Assembly (NCBI RefSeq): GCF_006538705.1
Contig: NZ_BJLP01000007.1
Location: forward strand, 1-64,000
From: Cellulomonas uda
Lineage (GTDB): Bacteria; Actinomycetota; Actinomycetes; Actinomycetales; Cellulomonadaceae
DNA length: 64,000 nt
Direction of reading: 5' to 3'
Part shown: in pieces, positions 17,045 to 23,935 of the stretch
Layout: each line of letters begins with the position of its first letter
How positions within the stretch are numbered: the first letter of the stretch is position 1
The notes under the pieces: model-generated
The model's database searches: none
Told to the model about the DNA's origin: nothing
What the model saw: only the letters and a program-made list of their open reading frames with translations
Program-made: the position numbers and the translations under genes

Positions 17045-18070
17045 GTGAGGTCCGACGAGCTGCCCCTGTCCCGCGCGGTCGTCGACCGTGCCGCGCTCCT
17101 GCGCACCGATGCCGCGCAGGAGCGTGCCCTGGCGGACCCCGCGACGCGCGTCGTGCTGCTGCGCGACGGCCGCGTGCCGGTCGACGCGCGCGGCGGTCTG
17201 GTCCTGACGACGGTCGCGCAGGCGCAGCGGGCGGCGGCCGCCGGTGACCGCGCCGACGGCGAGCACCCGTGGCTCCTGCTCGGGGCCGACGACGAGCGCG
17301 CGTACGTCGCGCGCCGCGCACCCGGCGACGCCGACGACGTCGCCGACCTCCCGCGGCGCGGCGCACCGTCCGACCGGGACGTGCACGCCCCGGCCTCGCC
17401 GCCCGCCGACCCGCCCGCGTCGCGCGCCGTGGCGGACGGTGACGCGGTCCGCTGGGCGTCGCTGCGTGAGGTCGGGTCGCACCTCGACGCGCGCGACGCG
17501 GGCCTCGTCGCCACCGCGGTCGCCCTCGACGCGTGGCACGAGCGGCACCCGCGCTGCCCGCGCTGCGGTGCGGCGACGCGCGTCACGCAGGCCGGCTGGG
17601 TGCGTGCGTGCACGGTCGACGGCTCGGAGCACTACCCGCGCACCGACCCGGCGGTGATCATGGCGGTCGTCGACGACGCGGACCGGCTGCTGCTGGCGCA
17701 CGCGGTCGCGTGGGCGCCGGGCCGGTACTCGACGCTCGCGGGCTTCGTCGAGCCGGGGGAGTCGCTCGAGCACGCGGTGCGGCGCGAGGTCGCCGAGGAG
17801 ACGCGCGTCGTCGTCGGTGAGGTCACCTACGCGGGCAGCCAGCCGTGGCCGTTCCCGGCGTCGCTCATGGTCGCGTTCGTGGCCCGGGCGGTGGCCACGG
17901 ACGTCCGGGTCGACGGGGTCGAGGTGGAGCACGCGGCGTGGTTCACGCGCGACGAGCTCGCGAGCGCGGTCGTCGCGGGCACGGTGGTGCCGCCGTCGCG
18001 CTCGTCGATCGCGCGCGCGCTCGTCGAGGACTGGTTCGGCGGTCCGCTCCCGGAGCCCGCCGCCGGCTGA
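17045..18070 (+). CDS. nudC: NAD(+) diphosphatase / RNA deNADding enzyme NudC
   Basis: A 341-residue Nudix hydrolase that cleaves NADH, and NAD caps on RNA, to NMNH plus AMP. The N-terminal domain is followed by a zinc ribbon beginning CPRCG (about 170), the Nudix box from GFVEPGE to REVAEET (about 232-256) and the NudC-specific SQPWPFP motif (about 264). Two deviations stand out: only three of the four ribbon Cys are present (the fourth position falls in TVDGSEHYPR), and the Gly near the end of the Nudix box is Arg (EETRV). The start GTG at 17045 is favoured by TACGGT seven bases upstream; GTG 17036 is the alternative. Confidence 0.88.
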   Translation: MRSDELPLSRAVVDRAALLRTDAAQERALADPATRVVLLRDGRVPVDARGGLVLTTVAQAQRAAAAGDRADGEHPWLLLGADDERAYVARRAPGDADDVADLPRRGAPSDRDVHAPASPPADPPASRAVADGDAVRWASLREVGSHLDARDAGLVATAVALDAWHERHPRCPRCGAATRVTQAGWVRACTVDGSEHYPRTDPAVIMAVVDDADRLLLAHAVAWAPGRYSTLAGFVEPGESLEHAVRREVAEETRVVVGEVTYAGSQPWPFPASLMVAFVARAVATDVRVDGVEVEHAAWFTRDELASAVVAGTVVPPSRSSIARALVEDWFGGPLPEPAAG

Positions 18071-18118
18071 CCTGCCGACGCCTGCGGCCCTGCGCCGTGC
18101 TGCGCGGTCCTGCGCTGC

Positions 18119-18781
18119 CTACCCGTCGAACCGGGTCCAGCGACCCTCGGAGACCACCTCGACACGGCCGTCGGCCACGACGAGCGCGGTCTGCTCGTCG
18201 ATCGCGTAGGCGGGACCGTCGATCTCGGCCGCCCAGGCCCGTGCGTGCTCGGCGGTGTTCGTCGGGAAGGCGTCCAGGTGCGGGAAGACCGAGAAGTCGA
18301 CGACGCCCAGCGTGCGGTCGTCGGGTGCGCCGGCCCACTCGACGAACGAGGTCCCGATGCCCGGGGTCAGCACCATGCTCCCGGCGCTCACCCCGACCCA
18401 GACCGTGTCCGGCAGCGATGGCAGCAGGTCCGCGAGACCGGACTCGCGCAGCCAGTGGCACAGGTAGGTGGCGTCGCCACCGTCGACGAGCAGCGCGTCG
18501 GCGTCCCGGACCCACGGCACCCACCGCTCGGCGCCGATCGTCGGCAGCGCGGTGAGCTCGAGCACGCCGAGCGAGGCCCAGCCCAGGCCGCTGAGGTGCG
18601 GGGACCCGTCCGCGCCGGCCGCCAGGCGCTGCACCGACGCGGGCCCGCACAGGGGATGGCCCCACTGCGCGGTGGGCACGACGAGCGCGGAGCTCTCGGC
18701 GACGGGTCGGCCGAGCAGCTGCTCGAGCGCGGCGCGGATGCGGGCGTTCGTCACGCCGCCGGACGTCAGGAGCAGCTTCAC
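18119..18781 (-). CDS. Peptidase E-like (S51) class I glutamine amidotransferase-fold protein
   Basis: A 220-residue protein of the PepE/S51 family, which cleaves Asp-X dipeptides by a Ser-His-Glu triad. The nucleophile elbow GVSAGSMVLTPG carries the Ser, and DFSVFPHLDAF carries the His. LLVDGGDATYLCHWL is the usual preceding motif. It starts with GTG at 18781. It lies immediately downstream of the mycoredoxin gene in the same direction, 60 bp away, and may be co-transcribed. Family assignment is secure; substrate is inferred. Confidence 0.8.
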   Translation of the reverse strand: MKLLLTSGGVTNARIRAALEQLLGRPVAESSALVVPTAQWGHPLCGPASVQRLAAGADGSPHLSGLGWASLGVLELTALPTIGAERWVPWVRDADALLVDGGDATYLCHWLRESGLADLLPSLPDTVWVGVSAGSMVLTPGIGTSFVEWAGAPDDRTLGVVDFSVFPHLDAFPTNTAEHARAWAAEIDGPAYAIDEQTALVVADGRVEVVSEGRWTRFDG

Positions 18782-18841
18782 GGTGCCTCCGCCGATCTCG
18801 TCGTGGTCAGCACGATCCTGCCGGTGCGCCCCCGCGGACGC

Positions 18842-19102
18842 TCAGGACAGGCGCGCGCGCACCTCGACGAGCGACGGGTTGGTCGCCGCGGAGCCGTCGG
18901 GGAAGACGACCGTCGGGACCGTCTGGTTGCCCCCGTTGAGCGACGCGACGAGCGCGGCGGCGTCCGGGTGGTCCTCGATGTCGACCTCGGTGTAGCCGAT
19001 CCCGACCGAGTCCAGCTGCGTCTTGAGGCGGCGGCAGTACCCGCACCACGTCGTGGAGTACATCGTGATGGTGCCGGGCTCGGGGAGGGTCTGCGTGCTC
19101 AT
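18842..19102 (-). CDS. Mycoredoxin-type glutaredoxin
   Basis: An 86-residue thioredoxin-fold protein with the active site WCGYC (Cys20 and Cys23) and the cis-Pro motif QTVPTVVF. Mycoredoxins reduce mycothiol mixed disulphides, so it supports thiol redox balance in the cytoplasm of a mycothiol-producing actinobacterium. The ATG at 19102 follows GCGAGGACCG. It is divergent from uvrD2; the adjacent mycoredoxin-uvrD2-whiB7 order matches Rv3198A-Rv3198c-Rv3197A. Confidence 0.9.
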   Translation of the reverse strand: MSTQTLPEPGTITMYSTTWCGYCRRLKTQLDSVGIGYTEVDIEDHPDAAALVASLNGGNQTVPTVVFPDGSAATNPSLVEVRARLS

Positions 19103-19237
19103 CGGTCCTCGCGTTCTCGTGGGTGTCTGCAGCGAGAGCCAACCACGACGAGCCCTGGGTGATTCCGCCCGGTCCGCGGGGCGTGCCTGTGCATGCCCGC
19201 CCCGCGGTGTCCGCGGTGCCTGAGAGACTGTCCGGCG

Positions 19238-21256
19238 ATGTCCCCCGACGACCTGCTGGCCGCGCTCGACCCCGAGCAGCGCGCCGTCGCGACCGCGCTG
19301 CGCGGCCCGGTGTGCGTGCTCGCGGGCGCGGGGACCGGCAAGACGCGCGCGATCACCCACCGCATCGCGTACGGGATCCGCACGGGCGTCTTCCGTGCGG
19401 ACCACGTGCTCGCGGTGACGTTCACGGCGCGCGCGGCGGGGGAGATGCGCACGCGGCTGCGTGAGCTCGGCGCGGCCGGTGTGCAGGCGCGCACGTTCCA
19501 CGCCGCGGCGCTGCGTCAGCTCACGTACTTCTGGCCGAAGGTCGTCGGGGGCGCGCCGCCGCGCATCGCCGAGGCGAAGGCGCAGCTCGTCGCGGAGGCC
19601 GCGCGCCGGGTCGGGCTGCCCGCCGACCGTACGGGTGTGCGCGACCTCGCGGCCGAGGTCGAGTGGGCGAAGGTCAGCCTGGTGGTGCCCGACGAGTACG
19701 CGGTCGCGGTCGCCGCGGTCGACCGCGTGGTGCCGGGCGGGCACGACGCCGCGGCGGTCGCGCGGCTGATGACGGCGTACGAGCAGGTGAAGGACGAGCG
19801 AGGGGTCATCGACTTCGAGGACGTGCTGCTGCTGCTCGCGGCGATGCTGGCGGAGCGGCCCGACGTGGGGCGTGAGGTGCGCGGCCAGTACCGGCACTTC
19901 GTCGTCGACGAGTACCAGGACGTCAGCCCGCTGCAGCAGTACCTGCTCGACCAGTGGCTCGGCGGTCGTGAGGAGCTGTGCGTGGTGGGCGACCCGTCGC
20001 AGACCATCTACTCGTTCGCGGGTGCGACACCGCACCACCTGCTGACGTTCGCGCGCACGCACCCGGGCGCGCAGGTCGTCCGGCTGGTGCGGGACTACCG
20101 CTCGACGCCCCAGGTGGTCGAGCTCGCGAACCGGGTCATCGCGCACGCGGGCCGGGGCACGGGCGCGTCGACGCCCGCCCCGCTGGAGCTGCGGGCGCAG
20201 CGGCCGGACGGCCCGGCGGTGCGGTGGGCGGCGTACGCCGACGACGAGGCGGAGGCGGCGGGCATCGCGGCGGCCGCGGCGCGGCTCGTCGCGGACGGTG
20301 TCCCCGCGTCGCAGATCGCGGTGCTGTACCGGACGAACGCGCAGGCCGAGGCGTTCGAGGAGGCGCTCGGGACCGCGGGCGTCGCGTACCAGGTGCGCGG
20401 CGGGGAGCGGTTCTTCGCGCGGCGGGACGTGCGCGAGGCGCTGGTGTTCCTGCGGGGCGGTGCGCGCGCGGCCGACCCGCAGGTCGCTCTCGGCGAGGCG
20501 GCCCGGGACCTGCTGCGCAACGCGGGCTGGACGGAGCAGGCGCCGACCACCCGCGGTGCGGCGCGGGACCGGTGGGAGGCGCTGGACGCGCTCGCGCGGC
20601 TCGCGGACGAGGTCGAGTCGCGCGCGACGAGCGAGGGTCGGCGCGCGAGCGTCGCGGACCTCGTCGCGGAGCTCGACGAGCGTGCGGCCGCGCAGCACGC
20701 CCCCACGGTCGAGGGCGTGACGCTCGCGTCGCTGCACGCCGCGAAGGGCCTCGAGTGGGACGCGGTGTTCCTCGCGGGCCTGAGCGAAGGGCTCCTGCCG
20801 ACGTCGCTTGCGGAGACGCCCGAGGCGGTCGAGGAGGAGCGTCGGTTGCTGTACGTCGGCGTGACGCGCGCCCGCGAGCACCTGCAGCTGTCGTACGCCC
20901 GCTCGCGTCTGCCGGGTGGCCGTGCCTCGCGGCGGCCGTCCCGGTTCCTCGACGCGCTGTGGCCCGGGTCGTCGGCGGCGAGGCCCCGGGCCGGCTCCGG
21001 CGGTCCGCCCGCCGCGGACGAGGACCCGCGGGCGTCCGCGGTGCTCGCCGCGCTCACGCGGTGGCGCGACGAGCGGGCGCGGGACCTCGGGGTCAGCCCC
21101 GGACGGGTGCTCGCGACCCATGCGCTGCACACGCTCGCGGTGCGGCGGCCCGCGTCGCGTGAGGAGCTCGCGCTCGTGCCGGGCATCGGTGCGCAGACCC
21201 TCGCGACGGTCGGTGACGACGTGCTCGCGGTGCTCGCGCGGTCGGTCCGCGCCTGA
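19238..21256 (+). CDS. uvrD2: UvrD2-type SF1 DNA helicase with C-terminal HRDC domain
   Basis: A 672-residue 3'-5' DNA helicase. Motifs: GAGTGKT (about 28), VVDEYQDVSP (about 224), DPSQTIYSFAG, VRDYRSTP, SLHAAKGLEWDAVF and YVGVTRAREHL (about 500-545). An HRDC domain occupies about 600-670 (THALHTLAVRRPASREELALVPGIG). The mycobacterial UvrD2 has a tetracysteine module linking the helicase to HRDC; here that linker (about 568-598) is a Pro/Ala/Gly stretch with no Cys at all. The ATG at 19238 precedes the first motif region by the usual distance. It lies directly upstream of the whiB7 leader. Confidence 0.92.
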   Translation: MSPDDLLAALDPEQRAVATALRGPVCVLAGAGTGKTRAITHRIAYGIRTGVFRADHVLAVTFTARAAGEMRTRLRELGAAGVQARTFHAAALRQLTYFWPKVVGGAPPRIAEAKAQLVAEAARRVGLPADRTGVRDLAAEVEWAKVSLVVPDEYAVAVAAVDRVVPGGHDAAAVARLMTAYEQVKDERGVIDFEDVLLLLAAMLAERPDVGREVRGQYRHFVVDEYQDVSPLQQYLLDQWLGGREELCVVGDPSQTIYSFAGATPHHLLTFARTHPGAQVVRLVRDYRSTPQVVELANRVIAHAGRGTGASTPAPLELRAQRPDGPAVRWAAYADDEAEAAGIAAAAARLVADGVPASQIAVLYRTNAQAEAFEEALGTAGVAYQVRGGERFFARRDVREALVFLRGGARAADPQVALGEAARDLLRNAGWTEQAPTTRGAARDRWEALDALARLADEVESRATSEGRRASVADLVAELDERAAAQHAPTVEGVTLASLHAAKGLEWDAVFLAGLSEGLLPTSLAETPEAVEEERRLLYVGVTRAREHLQLSYARSRLPGGRASRRPSRFLDALWPGSSAARPRAGSGGPPAADEDPRASAVLAALTRWRDERARDLGVSPGRVLATHALHTLAVRRPASREELALVPGIGAQTLATVGDDVLAVLARSVRA

Positions 21257-21362
21257 GCCCTCGCGGGCGCGAGCGCCGGGACCGGCGACGGCCACGGCAC
21301 CGCTGCGGGGCACCTCGTCACGGCATTTCGGACGGTCTCGAGAACTCGTCGAACTTCTTTCG
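21257..21362. other. Spacer between uvrD2 and the whiB7 promoter
   Basis: No coding signal is seen. The 3' part becomes unusually AT-rich for this genome (21340-21370), leading into the whiB7 promoter. No clear terminator for uvrD2 is visible. Confidence 0.5.
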
Positions 21363-21401
21363 TTAATTCTGTTGTCCGCCCCGCGCGAGCGCGCCTAGGG
21401 T
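21363..21401 (+). promoter_or_regulatory. WhiB7-type autoregulated promoter
   Basis: TTAATT (21363-21368), a 3-base gap, TTGTCC (-35, 21372-21377), an 18-bp spacer and TAGGGT (-10, 21396-21401). Known WhiB7 targets carry an AT-rich element about 3 bp upstream of a TTG-type -35, contacted by the WhiB7 AT-hook beside SigA. The match in sequence and spacing is close, and the gene downstream is whiB7, so positive autoregulation is expected. Transcription should start near 21407-21409. Confidence 0.82.
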
Positions 21402-21455
21402 GGAGCCCGTCCTGGTAGCAGACCTGCGTCGTGACAGCGCGGGAAGATCCGAGAG

Positions 21456-21462
21456 AGGAGGT
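21456..21462 (+). promoter_or_regulatory. Strong Shine-Dalgarno sequence of the whiB7 leader ORF
   Basis: AGGAGGT lies eight bases before the GTG at 21471. It is among the strongest ribosome-binding sites in the window and shows that the leader ORF is meant to be translated efficiently. Confidence 0.8.
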
Positions 21463-21470
21463 GGGCAGCG

Positions 21471-21668
21471 GTGAAGAAGATCCAGTTCACCCCGGTCGTC
21501 CGGTCGAGCATGCAGCTCCCGACGCTCCTGATCGCGCCCACCTTCGGCGGCTTCCAGGGGCGTGCTGTGCCCGCTGCGTGGCGTGCGTCCGATGACGCGC
21601 TCATCGCGCGTCACGGCGTGACCGTCGACGGGACGGCACTCGACCCTCTCAGGGCTTCGTTGGTCTAG
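21471..21668 (+). CDS. whiB7 leader ORF (65-residue uORF)
   Basis: A 65-residue product beginning MKKIQFTPVV and ending LRASLV, with no recognised domain. It lies wholly inside the whiB7 5' leader: about 63 nt after the expected transcription start, with a perfect AGGAGGT site, and ending 15 nt before the attenuator stem. Leader ORFs in front of whiB7/wblC in Streptomyces and mycobacteria sense slowed translation and so control read-through. The position and terminator here support the same role. The stop codon lies inside the palindrome TGGTCTAGACCA (21661-21672), so a terminating or stalled ribosome would mask it. The peptide itself may be unimportant; which codons act as the sensor is not known. 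Confidence 0.75.
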   Translation: MKKIQFTPVVRSSMQLPTLLIAPTFGGFQGRAVPAAWRASDDALIARHGVTVDGTALDPLRASLV

Positions 21669-21680
21669 ACCAGGTTGGTC
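21661..21680 (+). promoter_or_regulatory. Small competing inverted repeats around the leader stop codon
   Basis: TGGTC (21661-21665), GACCA (21668-21672) and a second TGGTC (21676-21680) flank and include the leader TAG. GACCA can pair with either copy, giving alternative small helices just before the terminator. This is a plausible switch element but the pairing has not been tested. Confidence 0.4.
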
Positions 21681-21683
21681 ATC

Positions 21684-21723
21684 AAGGCCGCGGAGTCCGA
21701 CAGGCTCCGCGGCCTTCGTCTTT
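21684..21723 (+). terminator. Attenuator (intrinsic terminator) in the whiB7 leader
   Basis: A perfect 12-bp stem: AAGGCCGCGGAG (21684-21695) pairs with CTCCGCGGCCTT (21705-21716) around a 9-base loop, followed by CGTCTTT. It lies between the leader stop (21668) and the whiB7 start (21804), in the sense strand, so it should stop transcription before whiB7 unless antitermination occurs. Confidence 0.88.
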
Positions 21724-21803
21724 CCCCCGGTGATCCCGGCGGGCGAGTCGGGACGTGGACGCCGAACCACCACCGCTCACCCGCAGGACACCAGGAGGAC
21801 ATC

Positions 21804-22136
21804 GTGCGGCTCACGACGCTGCTCGACACCAGCGGATCAGGCCCCTGGCCCACCAGCAGCACCGCGACCACCGACGACACCACCTTCGACCAGCTGGTCG
21901 CAGGGCTCATCCCGTGCCGCAACAACGACCCCGAGCTCTGGTTCGCGGAGCAGACCGCTCGCGTGGAGCAGGCGAAGGCGCTCTGCCGCGAGTGCCCGAT
22001 CATGGCGGGCTGCCTCGCCGGGGCGCTCGAGCGCGAGGAGCCCTGGGGCGTGTGGGGTGGCGAGGTGTTCATCGGCGGCGTGGTCGTCCCGACGAAGCGT
22101 GGGCGAGGCCGTCCGCGCAAGAACCCCGCGGCCTGA
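21804..22136 (+). CDS. whiB7: WhiB7 (WblC) redox-type transcriptional activator
   Basis: A 110-residue WhiB protein. The four [4Fe-4S] ligands are Cys38, Cys61, Cys64 and Cys70 (spacing typical of WhiB). The GVWGG turn that contacts sigma factor is at 82-86, and a C-terminal AT-hook RGRGRPRK (99-106) identifies the WhiB7 subtype. WhiB7 binds SigA and activates intrinsic resistance genes for ribosome-targeting antibiotics, and usually itself. The GTG at 21804 follows AGGAGG at 5 bases. Expression appears gated by the upstream promoter, leader ORF and attenuator. Its 3' end overlaps the convergent ThiF-like gene by 68 bp. Confidence 0.95.
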   Translation: MRLTTLLDTSGSGPWPTSSTATTDDTTFDQLVAGLIPCRNNDPELWFAEQTARVEQAKALCRECPIMAGCLAGALEREEPWGVWGGEVFIGGVVVPTKRGRGRPRKNPAA

Positions 22137-23385
22137 CGTCGGCGTCCGCGGGGCCGCCCTCCGGGGTGTCGACCGACAGGTCGACGTCGTGCTCCGGCCG
22201 GGCGGTCCCCGGCGCGTCGTCGGTGACCGTGACGCCCCGATGGGCGGTGCACCCGCAGGCCGGGTGCACCGCCCATCGGCGTCTGCGGGGCAGCGCGTCG
22301 GGCAGGCCGATCTCGACGGTCGTGCCGCCCAGCGCGCAGGTGCCCGTGTCGAGGAACGCGAGGACCGCGGCGGCGGCGATCCCGACCGCGACGCCCACGA
22401 CCGCCGGGGGCTCGGGCGGTGACGGTCGCGTCCCGGGCCGACCGGTCGCGGCCGCGCTAGTCGCGGGGCCCGCCGCACGACCGACCGTGAGACCCGCAGC
22501 GAGACCCGCAGCGAGACCAGCAGCGAGACCCGGACCGTGACCCGTCGCGACGCCCCGGGCGTGCGTGCCGAGCGCGTCCGCGACGACCGGCCAGGCGGGG
22601 TCGGCGTCGGTCCGGTGCAGGTCGAGGCAGCGCAGGCACGGGCCGGTGCCGGGAGCGACGAGCGGGCCCACGACGGTGTCCGCCTCGCGCAGCACGACGC
22701 TGAGGTGCGGCGTCGCGCGGTTCAGCAGCAGCGCACCGAGGCTGGGAGCGACGACGTCGTCGCTCACGACGACCACCAGGTCGGCACCGGCGGACGGTCC
22801 TCCCGACTCCTCGCCGGGTGCCACGCCCGCAGCGGTCGCCACGGCGGTCGTCGCGGGTGCGACCGCCGCGAGGACACCGACCGCGGCGGCGACCCGCCCG
22901 TGCCCGACGTCCTGGAACCGGTAGCCGCCCGGACCGACGTCGCCCGAGCGCACCGGGCGGTCGTCGTCGAGCAGCACCCGGCCGACGCCCGCCGCGGCGA
23001 GCGTGACCGCGATGCCCAGGCCGGTCGCGCCGAGCCCCACCACGCCGACGGTGCGGTGCGCCCGGCGCAGCACCCGGGCGGCGCCCGCGGAGTCGGGGTC
23101 GAGCAGCGAGAGCACGCACGCGTCGTCGCCCGCGGCCCCCGGCAGCGCTCGCGCCCCGCCGGGCGCGGTCAGCCCCGCCTGACGGAGCTGGTCCGTGAGG
23201 TCGGCGAGGCGCTGCGGATCGAGCTCGGCGGCGGCCAGCGCGAGCGGGAGTCCCTGGCCGAGCGCGACGAGCGCGCGCTCCTCGTCGGGGGTCAGGTCGT
23301 CGACCCGTACCGCCCACCGGGGGTCCGTGCCGACCTGCACCTCACCCGGCGCCCGACGCACGACGCGCAACCCGGTCCGCAGCAT
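22069..23385 (-). CDS. ThiF/E1-like adenylyltransferase-fold protein
   Basis: A 438-residue protein with an E1-like Rossmann core: VGVVGLGATGLG (nucleotide loop) and LLDDDRPV at about residues 115-145. Two Cys pairs, CLRC (about 255) and ACGC near the C-terminus, are likely zinc ligands. The usual SNLxRQ segment reads RSGDVGPGGY, so adenylation may be altered or absent. About 90 N-terminal residues form a separate small domain with a winged-helix look (LTDQLRQAGLT), similar in placement to leader-binding domains of RiPP E1-like proteins, but no partner enzyme lies nearby. A low-complexity insert LAAGLAAGLAAG comes from 12-bp repeats near 22490-22535. Function is unknown. The C-terminal codons run antisense into whiB7 by 68 bp. 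Confidence 0.75.
   Translation of the reverse strand: MLRTGLRVVRRAPGEVQVGTDPRWAVRVDDLTPDEERALVALGQGLPLALAAAELDPQRLADLTDQLRQAGLTAPGGARALPGAAGDDACVLSLLDPDSAGAARVLRRAHRTVGVVGLGATGLGIAVTLAAAGVGRVLLDDDRPVRSGDVGPGGYRFQDVGHGRVAAAVGVLAAVAPATTAVATAAGVAPGEESGGPSAGADLVVVVSDDVVAPSLGALLLNRATPHLSVVLREADTVVGPLVAPGTGPCLRCLDLHRTDADPAWPVVADALGTHARGVATGHGPGLAAGLAAGLAAGLTVGRAAGPATSAAATGRPGTRPSPPEPPAVVGVAVGIAAAAVLAFLDTGTCALGGTTVEIGLPDALPRRRRWAVHPACGCTAHRGVTVTDDAPGTARPEHDVDLSVDTPEGGPADADVRPRGSCADGLAHASSGRPRRR
22486..22535. repeat. Imperfect 12-bp tandem repeat inside the ThiF-like gene
   Basis: Units of AGCGAGACCCGC, with one AGCGAGACCAGC variant, are repeated about four times. They encode the Ala-Ala-Gly-Leu repeats in the middle of the ThiF-like protein and probably lie in a flexible loop. 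Confidence 0.75.
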
Positions 23386-23450
23386 GGCGCCAGGCTGCCA
23401 CCGGAGGGCTCGGCCGCGGACCGGTCATCCACAGGGGGCGGGTACGACAA

Positions 23451-23477
23451 GGGGCGCCGTCCGTCGGACGACGCCCC
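23451..23477 (-). terminator. Hairpin terminator downstream of the DUF5679 gene
   Basis: GGGGCG (23451-23456) pairs with CGCCCC (23472-23477), and inner CGTCCG/CGGACG arms extend the helix. It lies between the stop of the DUF5679 gene (23506) and the start of the ThiF-like gene (23385), suggesting separate transcripts on the minus strand. Confidence 0.6.
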
Positions 23478-23505
23478 TCGCAGCTTCTCGGCGGTCGAGC
23501 GGTGC

Positions 23506-23664
23506 TCAGGCCTTGCCGAGGATGCGGTTCAGCTTGGTGCCGCAGACGGGGCAGACGGCCTTGGCCATCTTGCGACCCGACTCGGAGACGACGACGTCAC
23601 CCTCGGCCTCGCGCTTCTCCTTGCACTTCACACAGTAGAACTCGCCTGCATAGGTCTCGGCCAT
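23506..23664 (-). CDS. DUF5679 small zinc-ribbon-like protein
   Basis: A 52-residue protein with two CxxC pairs: FYCVKCKEKR near the N-terminus and AVCPVCGTKL near the C-terminus, consistent with a single zinc ribbon. It fits the actinobacterial DUF5679 family, whose function is unknown. The ATG at 23664 follows GAGGAGGACC on the minus strand, a strong ribosome-binding site. A hairpin terminator lies just downstream. It sits between the ThiF-like gene and the YgjP-type protease gene, a position kept in related genomes as far as I recall. Confidence 0.85.
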   Translation of the reverse strand: MAETYAGEFYCVKCKEKREAEGDVVVSESGRKMAKAVCPVCGTKLNRILGKA

Positions 23665-23923
23665 TGGTCCTCCTCGCGGTGTCCGGTGCACCGCCGACGT
23701 CCCGCGGCGATGGCCGGGCAGAGCGGTGACCTGCCCGAGCGCCTTCCACAGTAGTGGCCGATCCGCGTCGTCCCGCCGATGTGCGCGTGTCGCGGGTCGG
23801 TGTCGGCGATCTCGCACGTCCCGGTTCCTCCGAGCGGGTGACGGCGGGCGGCCCGCCGGGGCCGTGCGGTGGCCGCGTGCGGTACCGCGGCGCGCGGGGG
23901 CTGTCCGTGTGGGCGTGGCACGC

Positions 23924-23935
23924 TAGCGTGCGGCT
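23924..23935 (+). promoter_or_regulatory. -10 element of a probable leaderless promoter for the YgjP-type gene
   Basis: TAGCGT (23924-23929) is six bases before the GTG at 23936, with no Shine-Dalgarno sequence. Confidence 0.45.

Noticed and set aside
21471-21668. Leader ORF as an ordinary hypothetical gene
   Set aside because: Its position between a WhiB7-type promoter and an attenuator hairpin in front of whiB7 fits a regulatory uORF much better.
22069-23385. ThiF-like gene as part of a RiPP (TOMM) cluster
   Set aside because: No YcaO, dehydrogenase, precursor peptide or exporter nearby; the gene belongs to a conserved housekeeping block.
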